Below, piece by piece: positions 1 to 5,143 of a DNA stretch of 5,143 nt. This DNA comes from Lachnospiraceae bacterium (GTDB lineage Bacteria > Bacillota_A > Clostridia > Lachnospirales > Lachnospiraceae). The translations under genes and the position numbers were made by a program. The stretch lies in contig JAGCAV010000033.1 of assembly GCA_017652545.1 (NCBI GenBank), positions 1 through 5,143 of the forward strand, in the 5' to 3' direction. Within the stretch, counting starts at the first letter, position 1. Each line of letters starts with the position of its first letter. The notes beneath the pieces are model-generated. The model did not search any database and was not told the DNA's origin. It saw only the letters and a program-made list of their open reading frames with translations.

Positions 1-389
1 ACGGCTTCCGGTTCTTCTGCAGATGTGGCTTCCGTCATCGGTTCCGCTTCTGCTGCAGGCGCAGTCTCCGTCACCGGTTCTGATTCATCCGCAGGCGCAG
101 TCTCTGCCACAGGTTCAGGGTTCTCTGCAGGTACGGACTCTGTCACAGGTTCCGGGTCTTCCGCAGTGGCTGTCTCCATCACCGGTTCAGGTTTCTCCAC
201 AGGCGCAATTTCTGTCGCCGGTTCAGGGACTTCTGATGGTGCGGGCTCTGTCACAGGTTCAGGGTCCTCTGCAGGAACGGGCTCTGTCACAGGTTCAGGG
301 TTCTCCGCAGGTGCGGCCTCTGTTGCCGTTTCCGGGTCTGCCACAGGCGCAGGCTCTTCAGCGGGAGCAGCCTCTGTCGCAGGAGCCGG
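1..389 (-). repeat. 36-bp tandem repeats encoding 12-residue PEPVTE-type units
   Basis: Within the secreted protein, units begin at P54, then after a six-residue half unit (PAPVAD) at P72, P84, P96, P108, P120, P132, P144, S156, A168 and P180, exactly 12 residues apart from P72 on. The core is E-P-V-T-E followed by a variable pair, then P-A-E. DNA identity is high between some copies: positions 242-264 and 278-300 are identical over 23 nt at a 36-bp offset, and the segments around 109-125 and 289-305 match closely at an offset of five units. This suggests recent expansion by slippage or unequal recombination. The array continues past the left edge. Confidence 0.92.
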
Positions 390-548
390 CTCCGCCTCTT
401 CCTTCGCATCCTGTACGGCCGGCACCTGCATTTCCTGCTGCGCAACTGTCTGAAGTTCTTCTTCTGCAGACAGGCCTGCTGGAAGTGCCATAACCAGTAT
501 GGCCGCTGTCATGACAGCACTGACCTTCTTTCTCAAACACCTTTTCAT
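1..548 (-). CDS. Secreted Pro/Glu/Thr/Ala tandem-repeat protein, C-terminus beyond window edge
   Basis: The frame is open from an ATG at 548-546 to the left edge, giving 182 complete codons without a stop. The start is supported by a GAGAGGAG Shine-Dalgarno at 562-555, 6 nt upstream. Residues 1-28 form a classical Sec signal peptide: a basic n-region (KR, RKK), a hydrophobic core around residues 9-22, and an ALPAGLSA cleavage site before E29. There is no lipobox; C4 lies in the n-region. Residues 29-53 are a short acidic linker. From P54 to the edge the protein is tandem 12-residue repeats of the type PEPVTEPVPAED, strongly acidic and proline-rich, so probably an extended, unfolded stalk. I do not recognise a family. 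In Firmicutes such segments often span the wall and carry a C-terminal domain (cell-wall binding, hydrolase or sortase motif), but that part is outside the window, so function is unknown. It has its own promoter downstream of the operon terminator. Confidence 0.85.
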   Translation of the reverse strand, partial: MKRCLRKKVSAVMTAAILVMALPAGLSAEEELQTVAQQEMQVPAVQDAKEEAEPAPATEAAPAEEPAPVADPETATEAAPAENPEPVTEPVPAEDPEPVTEPAPSEVPEPATEIAPVEKPEPVMETATAEDPEPVTESVPAENPEPVAETAPADESEPVTETAPAAEAEPMTEATSAEEPEA

Positions 549-605
549 AACCTGCTCCTCTCATAACGCTTCCGTATCCGTTGTACTGTGGCAATGAAAA
601 TTCTT

Positions 606-628
606 ACGATATAATAATTACATATCGT
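606..628. promoter_or_regulatory. Inverted repeat in the leader of the repeat-protein gene
   Basis: Perfect 7-bp arms ACGATAT (606-612) and ATATCGT (622-628) flank a 9-nt AT-only-but-one centre. It lies downstream of the predicted start point and about 60 bp upstream of the ATG, so it could be an operator or a weak mRNA hairpin. A second small dyad, ATATG/CATAT, is at 633-646. In AT-rich DNA such dyads also arise by chance, so function is uncertain. Confidence 0.35.
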
Positions 629-659
629 CTTTATATGTATTCATATTGTATGTAGCAAT

Positions 660-688
660 ACTTTATCCTACTTTTTCCCATTCGTCAA
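660..688 (-). promoter_or_regulatory. Sigma-A-type promoter of the secreted repeat protein
   Basis: Read on the minus strand, the -35 box is TTGACG (688-683, 5 of 6 to consensus) and the -10 box is TAAAGT (665-660, 4 of 6), separated by exactly 17 bp. The region is AT-rich compared with the flanking genes. The inferred start point near 652 leaves a leader of about 105 nt before the ATG at 548, long enough for regulation at the RNA level. The -35 box lies only about 14 bp beyond the T-tract of the preceding operon's terminator. Confidence 0.6.
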
Positions 689-701
689 TAGTATTTAACA
701 G

Positions 702-740
702 AAAAAACGCCTGCCATCATCCGCTCGATGATGGCAGGCG
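702..740 (-). terminator. Rho-independent terminator of the mtnN operon
   Basis: A perfect 13-bp GC-rich inverted repeat (CGCCTGCCATCAT at 708-720 with its complement at 728-740) gains one more C-G pair at 721/727, leaving a 5-nt loop. On the minus strand it is followed at once by six T residues (707-702). It starts 26 nt after the stop codon of the 86-residue protein, so it ends the leftward operon. On the plus strand it is not followed by a T-tract, so it is directional. Confidence 0.92.
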
Positions 741-766
741 CCTGTGCTTGCTATTCCTGTCCCGGG

Positions 767-1027
767 TCACTCCTCCAGGATCATGATCTCCAGGTAGTCA
801 AAGTCGATGCTTTCGATAAAGCTGTCCTGGGTAAATCTTGTCCGGCTGTGCCGTTTGAAATCCCTGATGTTGGAATCCAGCCAGATCGGCTTTCCAAGGT
901 CGAATTCCAGACAGAGTTCTTCCAGTGTGTGAAAGATCTTGTGGGTACGGGTGTCATCGGAGTGATCCTCCGCCACCGCGTCCCTGAGCATATGATTGTC
1001 CTTCCAGAGTTTTCCCCACAGTTTCAA
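767..1027 (-). CDS. Small conserved-looking cytoplasmic protein of unknown function (86 aa)
   Basis: The frame opens with a TTG codon (1027-1025) preceded by a GAGGTG Shine-Dalgarno 5 nt upstream. The first in-frame ATG is residue 13 and would remove a well-formed N-terminus (MKLWGKLWKDNHM), so TTG is preferred. The start is 11 nt after the lipoprotein stop, and the operon terminator follows 26 nt after its own stop, which strongly supports a real gene. The protein is charged, with no signal peptide or membrane segment. Visible landmarks are an acidic-polar EDHSDDTRTHK stretch, a CLEFDLGKPIWLD core, a basic DFKRHSRTRF stretch and an acidic C-terminus (SIDFDYLEIMILEE). From memory it resembles short uncharacterised proteins widespread in Lachnospiraceae and related clostridia. 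No function is known to me, and the operon position does not by itself assign one. Confidence 0.88.
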   Translation of the reverse strand: MKLWGKLWKDNHMLRDAVAEDHSDDTRTHKIFHTLEELCLEFDLGKPIWLDSNIRDFKRHSRTRFTQDSFIESIDFDYLEIMILEE

Positions 1028-1038
1028 TTCTTCACCTC

Positions 1039-2571
1039 TTACTTCGCTTCCGACGCATCCGTTTCTGTCTGATCCGCTTCGGCAGATTCCGCTTCTGTCA
1101 AGGCTTCCCCGGCAGGATCGGTTTCCGTCATGCCGGCTTTGGCGGGTCCCGCTTCTGTCAGCCCTTCTGTCAGCGCTTCTCTGGCATATTCTGCTTCTGT
1201 CAGCGCTTCTTTGGCATATTCTGCCTCTGTCAGGCTTTCTTCTGCAGGATCCGTTTCTGTCAGATCCTCTTCAGCAGGCTCATCCTCCTCCCGGAGAACC
1301 TCCAGATCCGCCGTCTCTTCCGGCGCTTCCAGATACGGATACAGCTTCCTTCCGTAATCCGGATCGGAAAAATACCGGTACACTTCGGCTGAGATCTCCT
1401 TGATGCGCTTCTGCGCCTGGCCTTTGTCCGGCCAGCCTGTGGAAAACACCGTCAGAATGTAATCCCCGCCGGGTGTACAGATGAGTGCCGCGTCGTTCTC
1501 TATATCATCCGTCTCTCCGGTCTTGTTTTCAACCACAGTGCCTTCCGGAAGAGCAGACGGGATCTTGTATCTGATGGAGGAATCCAGCAGCATCTGTTCC
1601 GTCTCGTTGCAGGCGCTCCGTGTGGCGAAAGTACGCCGGTAGATGCGTTCCAGGATCTCAGCCGCATCATCCGCGCTTGTATGATTTCTGTTGTTCGGAT
1701 CCAGGATCAGACTCGCTTCCTGGAACGGATTATAGATGACCGTGTTCTCTGAAAAACCGCTGTCCCTGATGTACGTGTTGATACGGGCGATACCCGCGGC
1801 GTGATCGCCTTCTCCCAGGATCCGGATGATCTCGTTGGCGTCCGTATTCGAACTGGCACTGATCATGGACCGCATCCTTGCGACCAGCTCTTCCGTCCTG
1901 CTCAGGCGGCCGGACCGGATGTCTTCATACACGCAGCCAAGAATGAACAGTTTCATCACACTGGCCGAAGGCATGGGTTCATCATGGATGACAAACCTCT
2001 CTCCTCCTGTCAGGTCCCGGACGGAAGCCGACCAGGTGCCTTCATATCCCTCCAGCATCTGTTCAAGCCTGCCTTGCAGAAGACCCAGACTGTGCATCGG
2101 GCAGGGCAGATGCATGTCAAAGATCATTTTCCAGCCGGGGATCAGATAATGAGCGCCTTCTGTATAGATCTGAAGGGGTATGGGCATTTCTTCCTGCGCC
2201 TCTGTCTCCCACCAGGGAACTTTCAGTTCTCCCACCTCAATGGCTGTCTCAAACCATGCTCCCAGGCCGCCGGCCTCTTCCGTTATGCTCTCCTCGTCAA
2301 ATCCCAGCCCGGTCGTTTCAGACATGGACAGCCCTTCTTCCAAAGCCTCCGAGAGGATCTCCCCGCTCGCCATCTCCGAAGACATCTCCCCTCCTCCGGA
2401 CAGGCTGCCCGGTGTCGAGGCACATCCTGTCAGGGAGACCACGCAGACAGCGCAGAGCAACATGCCGGTCGACACGTACCGCCTGCATGCCGTGGCGCAG
2501 CCGTGATCCGGTTCCCGGAACGATTGTATGATTCGATCAATTATCATATTGTTACATTCACTTTCTTCCAA
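1039..2571 (-). CDS. Lipoprotein with class A beta-lactamase-like serine hydrolase domain and acidic repeat tail
   Basis: This is a 510-residue exported lipoprotein. A hydrophobic stretch at residues 37-48 ends in the lipobox LTGC, making C50 the lipidated residue. A Ser/Gly/Glu-rich linker (51-105) leads to a domain at about 160-405 like the beta-lactamase/D-Ala-D-Ala peptidase fold. It shows S204-V-M-K207 (SxxK nucleophile and base), S240-S-N242 with N246 (the SDN position, here SSN in ISASSNTDANE) and K350-T-G352. The SxxK to SxN spacing is 36 residues against about 60 in true class A enzymes, and no clear EPELN omega-loop glutamate is visible, so antibiotic hydrolysis is doubtful; a role on peptidoglycan peptides is the inference. 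Residues from about 415 are an acidic repeat tail. The start is TTG after AGGGG with a 5-nt spacer, 14 nt downstream of mtnN. ATG codon 9 (2547) is an alternative start with a weaker Shine-Dalgarno. Confidence 0.88.
   Translation of the reverse strand: MEESECNNMIIDRIIQSFREPDHGCATACRRYVSTGMLLCAVCVVSLTGCASTPGSLSGGGEMSSEMASGEILSEALEEGLSMSETTGLGFDEESITEEAGGLGAWFETAIEVGELKVPWWETEAQEEMPIPLQIYTEGAHYLIPGWKMIFDMHLPCPMHSLGLLQGRLEQMLEGYEGTWSASVRDLTGGERFVIHDEPMPSASVMKLFILGCVYEDIRSGRLSRTEELVARMRSMISASSNTDANEIIRILGEGDHAAGIARINTYIRDSGFSENTVIYNPFQEASLILDPNNRNHTSADDAAEILERIYRRTFATRSACNETEQMLLDSSIRYKIPSALPEGTVVENKTGETDDIENDAALICTPGGDYILTVFSTGWPDKGQAQKRIKEISAEVYRYFSDPDYGRKLYPYLEAPEETADLEVLREEDEPAEEDLTETDPAEESLTEAEYAKEALTEAEYAREALTEGLTEAGPAKAGMTETDPAGEALTEAESAEADQTETDASEAK
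1042..1272 (-). repeat. 30-bp degenerate repeats encoding a 10-residue acidic tail unit
   Basis: The last 77 residues of the lipoprotein (434-510) are built of 10-residue units: EEDLTETDPA, EESLTEAEYA, KEALTEAEYA, a shortened REALTEG and LTEAGPA pair, KAGMTETDPA, GEALTEAESA and EADQTETDAS, then EAK at the end. The core is (L/M)TE(A/T)xxA. The tail is strongly acidic with few aromatic residues, so it is likely helical or disordered. The irregular central pair looks like an internal deletion between units. Confidence 0.9.
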
Positions 2572-2585
2572 AAAGGCCCCTGATC

Positions 2586-3284
2586 TTACAATGCCTCCAG
2601 CAGACCTTCCGTCAGCCGGACACTGTGCCTGACCGCCTTTTCCTCAAAAACATCATAATCCATCGTTGCACTGTCATCCGCCTTATCCGAGATCGCCCGG
2701 ATGATCAGGAACGGAATCCGGTTCAGGAATGCAGTCTGGGCAATGGCTGCGCCTTCCATCTCCGTACACAGTGCGTTAAACTCCCCGGTGATCTTTTTCT
2801 TTGCAGCCCTGTCGGAAATGAACTGGTCGCCGCTTGCGACCCTTCCGCGGAACACGCGGATCTCGGGATTGACCTTCCCGCAGATTTCTTCCGCCAGATT
2901 CACCAGCTGTTCATCTGCCTGAAAGGAAAAAGCATCCATCTGGGGAACCTGTCCCGGCGGATACCCGAAGTTTGTGGCATCCACATCATGATGCACCACA
3001 TCGGTGGAAAGCACAATATCTCCGATGTCAATATCCGCATTCAGTGATCCGGCAATGCCCGTGTTGATGACCGCGTCAACGTCGAACACATCTGCCAGGA
3101 TCTGTGTACAGGCCGCGGCATTGACCTTGCCGACGCCGCTTCGGACCACAACTGCGTGTTTTCCTGCAAGCGTTCCCTCACAGAAGACCATGCCGGCCTT
3201 TGAAACTGTTCCTGTTATCTGCATATCTTTTTTCAGTTTTTCGACTTCCACTTCCATGGCGCCGATAATTCCGATCGTTTTCAT
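2586..3284 (-). CDS. mtnN: 5'-methylthioadenosine/S-adenosylhomocysteine nucleosidase
   Basis: This cytoplasmic enzyme hydrolyses the N-glycosidic bond of methylthioadenosine, S-adenosylhomocysteine and 5'-deoxyadenosine, releasing adenine and the thioribose product. It clears SAM by-products and feeds methionine salvage and, where luxS exists, autoinducer-2 synthesis; no luxS is in the window. The product is 232 residues, the usual family length. Family landmarks in order: MKTIGIIGAMEVEVE at the N-terminus with catalytic E13 (E12 in E. coli numbering), SGVGKVNAA (49-57), NTGIAGSL (74-81), SGDQFI (151-156), EMEGAAIAQ (175-183) with ribose-binding E177, and RAISDKAD (196-203) with catalytic acid D200. 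All key residues are present, so it should be active. The frame stays open upstream to 3398, but that extension would cross the promoter and add no family sequence, so ATG 3284 is chosen. The nearest purine-rich Shine-Dalgarno is weak or distant. It is the first gene of a three-gene operon. Confidence 0.97.
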   Translation of the reverse strand: MKTIGIIGAMEVEVEKLKKDMQITGTVSKAGMVFCEGTLAGKHAVVVRSGVGKVNAAACTQILADVFDVDAVINTGIAGSLNADIDIGDIVLSTDVVHHDVDATNFGYPPGQVPQMDAFSFQADEQLVNLAEEICGKVNPEIRVFRGRVASGDQFISDRAAKKKITGEFNALCTEMEGAAIAQTAFLNRIPFLIIRAISDKADDSATMDYDVFEEKAVRHSVRLTEGLLEAL

Positions 3285-3337
3285 CTTCTCAGATTTTCCT
3301 TTCCCGCCCTTACAGGCTTTTCCAGACTGTCCACGAC

Positions 3338-3367
3338 ATGATAGCATATCCCGTCCGATAATTCCAA
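3338..3367 (-). promoter_or_regulatory. Extended -10 promoter of the mtnN operon
   Basis: On the minus strand, the -10 box TATCAT (3343-3338) is preceded by TGC, giving an extended TGnTATCAT element. A TTGGAA -35 box (3367-3362, 4 of 6) sits 18 bp upstream. The expected start point near 3331 gives a leader of about 47 nt before the mtnN ATG at 3284. This placement rules against the longer upstream frame as the true coding start. Confidence 0.55.
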
Positions 3368-3386
3368 CATATATCTGCTCATCGCT

Positions 3387-3415
3387 TTGCCGGCCCACCC
3401 GCCCTGTGATACAAT
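3387..3415 (+). promoter_or_regulatory. Promoter of the ABC-class ATPase gene
   Basis: The -35 box TTGCCG (3387-3392, 4 of 6), a 17-bp spacer and the -10 box TACAAT (3410-3415, 5 of 6) are preceded by TGA, forming an extended -10 element. The inferred start point near 3422 leaves a leader of about 30 nt. The -35 boxes of this promoter and of the divergent mtnN promoter are only about 20 bp apart, so one bound regulator could affect both. Confidence 0.6.
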
Positions 3416-3435
3416 CACCTTACACATTACCGGCG

Positions 3436-3451
3436 AAGGAGTATCTTCCTT
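3436..3451 (+). promoter_or_regulatory. Shine-Dalgarno of the ATPase gene inside a small hairpin
   Basis: The Shine-Dalgarno AAGGAG (3436-3441) lies 10 nt before the ATG at 3452, slightly longer than optimal. AAGGA can pair with TCCTT (3447-3451) directly before the start codon, with an extra G-U pair at 3441/3446 and a 4-nt loop. The hairpin is short, so any effect on translation would be modest. Confidence 0.5.
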
Positions 3452-5143
3452 ATGATAAAGACCAGTGAAGACCTGACCAAACTGCTGCTGTCCATTGATC
3501 ACCGCGGATATCCGGCTTATAAGGAGACCCGCGGACGGTGGTCCTATGGTTCCTATATCCTGAGCATCGACCATGTGCAGGGCGATCCGTTTGCTTCCCC
3601 CTCCAATGTCAGTGTGATCGTGCCCGGGCGGACCGCGCTGTTTCCGAAGGAATATATGCAGGAAACACACAGGCGCATTGCGCTTCAGGACCATCTGCTG
3701 CGGCTTTTCTCCACAGAGCTGTCGAACAGGGAATTCCGCCACGCGGGATCCGGAAAGAGCGGGCTTGTCTCCACGTCACGGCCGGGCCAGGAAATCCTGG
3801 AACGAACCGCCTGCCGGATCGATCCGGCCTCAGGCGATGTGACCCTGCGCTTTCAGGTCGGTTTCCCCGCAAACGGGCGGACAATCAACGCCGGAGAACT
3901 CATCCGGATCATAAATGATTTCCTCCCGGAGACCGTCCGGGTGTCCCTTTGCTTTCGCAATATCGACCAGCGCCGCCTTCGCGGCGTGATCGACCTGGCG
4001 GATGACCAGCAGTATATCAGAGATACCCTCCCCGGCCTGGGTCTGTGCGCGTTCGTCGCGGACGGATCCGTGCTTCCCCGCCAAAGCGGTATCTCTTCGC
4101 TGCCCATGAAGAATGCGGTTCCTTTTCAGAGTCCGGAAAAACTGGCCGTCACACTGACGCTTCCCCATCGCGGAATAATCCGCGGCATGGGGATCCGAAA
4201 CGGGATCACGCTGATCGTGGGCGGCGGTTATCACGGAAAGTCAACACTGCTGCAGGCCCTCGAGCGGGGTGTCTACAACCATATCCGCCATGACGGACGG
4301 GAATATGTGATCACCGACAGCAGCGCCGTCAAGGTCCGTGCCGAGGATGGCCGCAGCATTGTGTCAACCGATATTTCTCTGTTCATCAACGATCTGCCGA
4401 ACGGCAGGGATACCGCCCGTTTTTCCTCTGAGGATGCCAGCGGCAGTACATCCCAGGCTGCGAACGTGATCGAAGCAGTGGAAGCCGGAACAGGCCTGCT
4501 GCTGATCGATGAGGATACCTGCGCCACCAACTTCATGGTGCGGGATGAACTGATGGCTCGTGTCGTCAGCAGGGATAAAGAGCCGATCACACCTTTTATC
4601 TCCAGGATTCGCGATCTGTATGAAAAGGCAGGCGTCTCCACCATCCTGGTGGCGGGCAGTTCCGGAGCCTTCTTCCACGTGGCGGATACAGTGATCCAGA
4701 TGGACCGCTATGTTCCGCTGGAAATTACGGAAACCGCGAAGGCCGCCATCGGTAGCGGTTCCGATGCTTCCGTTTCCGGCTCGGGCATGCCTGATCCGGG
4801 ACATACCGTCTACCGGGCTGAAGGTTTCTCCGTTCCCACCTTCAGACGTCTGCCTGTAAGGAACAGCGCGCTGCTCAAGGACGACCGGATCAAACTGAAA
4901 GTGTTGTCTGAAGACCAGTTCCTTCTTGCAAGAGATGAGGTCGACCTCAGGGGACTCGAGCAGATCGTCGACCGGGAACAGACTGCCGCTCTGGCATACA
5001 TCCTGAAATATATGCAGCTTCATATCATAGACGGGCAGCTTACCATGAGGCAGGCAGTTGACCGGATGATCTCCCTCATTGCTTCAAAAGGCCCGGAAGC
5101 GCTTTTCGACGGAGCCACCGTCGGAAACGGCCTTGCACAGGTA
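3452..5143 (+). CDS. Predicted ATPase of the ABC class (P-loop protein), C-terminus beyond window edge
   Basis: The frame is open from ATG 3452 to the last base, exactly 564 codons, with no frameshift. It matches the COG3044/PF09818 'ABC-class ATPase' family, soluble P-loop proteins of unknown biological role that lack transporter membrane segments. An N-terminal family region (1-245) precedes the Walker A motif GGGYHGKST (257-265, K263). An ABC-signature-like SGSTSQA follows at 330-336, then Walker B with catalytic acid LLLIDED (349-355), ATNFMVRD (358-365) and EPITPF (377-382), all typical of the family. ATP binding and hydrolysis are therefore likely; substrate and partners are unknown. 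A Ser/Gly-rich stretch at 434-445 looks like a lineage-specific loop. Members are, as far as I recall, about 560-580 residues, so only a short tail should be missing. It is transcribed divergently from mtnN with no other neighbour visible on its strand. Confidence 0.95.
   Translation, partial: MIKTSEDLTKLLLSIDHRGYPAYKETRGRWSYGSYILSIDHVQGDPFASPSNVSVIVPGRTALFPKEYMQETHRRIALQDHLLRLFSTELSNREFRHAGSGKSGLVSTSRPGQEILERTACRIDPASGDVTLRFQVGFPANGRTINAGELIRIINDFLPETVRVSLCFRNIDQRRLRGVIDLADDQQYIRDTLPGLGLCAFVADGSVLPRQSGISSLPMKNAVPFQSPEKLAVTLTLPHRGIIRGMGIRNGITLIVGGGYHGKSTLLQALERGVYNHIRHDGREYVITDSSAVKVRAEDGRSIVSTDISLFINDLPNGRDTARFSSEDASGSTSQAANVIEAVEAGTGLLLIDEDTCATNFMVRDELMARVVSRDKEPITPFISRIRDLYEKAGVSTILVAGSSGAFFHVADTVIQMDRYVPLEITETAKAAIGSGSDASVSGSGMPDPGHTVYRAEGFSVPTFRRLPVRNSALLKDDRIKLKVLSEDQFLLARDEVDLRGLEQIVDREQTAALAYILKYMQLHIIDGQLTMRQAVDRMISLIASKGPEALFDGATVGNGLAQV

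Noticed and set aside
1..389. CRISPR-like array
   Set aside because: The 36-bp periodic DNA has no alternating conserved repeat and unique spacer; the whole unit is repeated with codon-level variation and stays in one open frame.
23..493. Two long overlapping plus-strand frames with Ser/Gly or Pro/Gln/Ser repeats
   Set aside because: They are antisense shadows of the 36-bp repeat array: a 36-bp period keeps every frame in register, so stop-free frames arise on both strands. They lack Shine-Dalgarno sites and sensible N-termini, while the minus frame has a signal peptide, Shine-Dalgarno and promoter.
1039..2571. Beta-lactam resistance gene
   Set aside because: The fold family is shared, but the altered spacing, the SSN motif and the absence of a clear deacylating glutamate make a true beta-lactamase unlikely without assay data.
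1801..2583. 260-codon plus-strand frame opposite the lipoprotein
   Set aside because: Its translation is Pro/His/Arg/Gln-rich with no recognisable motif, and it lies opposite a frame with lipobox, SxxK and KTG motifs in order.
3285..3398. N-terminal extension of the nucleosidase
   Set aside because: The frame is open to 3398, but the extension is unlike the family, contains the likely promoter, and the family start MKxIGIIGAM coincides with ATG 3284.
4364..5023. 219-codon minus-strand frame opposite the ATPase
   Set aside because: The opposite strand encodes the conserved Walker B region and following family motifs; the minus frame has no family resemblance and no good ribosome binding site.

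Overview
The window looks like chromosomal DNA from a low-to-mid GC Firmicute, most probably a Lachnospiraceae-type Clostridium relative. This rests on strong Shine-Dalgarno sites, consensus-like sigma-A promoters, a U-tract terminator, a lipobox lipoprotein, and the mix of families present. The assignment is by family recognition, not by a search.

Layout: four genes lie on the minus strand and one on the plus strand. A divergent intergenic region (3285-3451) carries two back-to-back promoters. Leftward, it drives a compact three-gene operon: mtnN (MTA/SAH nucleosidase, 2586-3284), then a lipoprotein with a class A beta-lactamase-like serine hydrolase domain (1039-2571), then a small 86-residue conserved-looking protein (767-1027). 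The gaps are 14 and 11 nt, and a strong intrinsic terminator at 702-740 ends the operon. Rightward, it drives a P-loop protein of the 'predicted ATPase of the ABC class' family, which runs off the right edge.

Left of the operon terminator, an AT-rich region of about 150 bp (549-701) carries a separate promoter and an inverted repeat in the leader. These serve a secreted protein made of 12-residue Pro/Glu/Thr/Ala repeats, which runs off the left edge.

Together, mtnN is housekeeping (purine and methionine salvage, removal of SAM by-products), while the lipoprotein and the repeat protein belong at the cell envelope. Both envelope proteins carry long acidic Thr-Glu-Ala-rich repeat segments of different period (10 and 12 residues). 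I see no phage, transposon, CRISPR, tRNA or rRNA signal and no clear new defence or biosynthetic system. The most unusual items are the divergent serine hydrolase with its acidic repeat tail, its operon with mtnN, and the repeat-rich secreted protein beside it.
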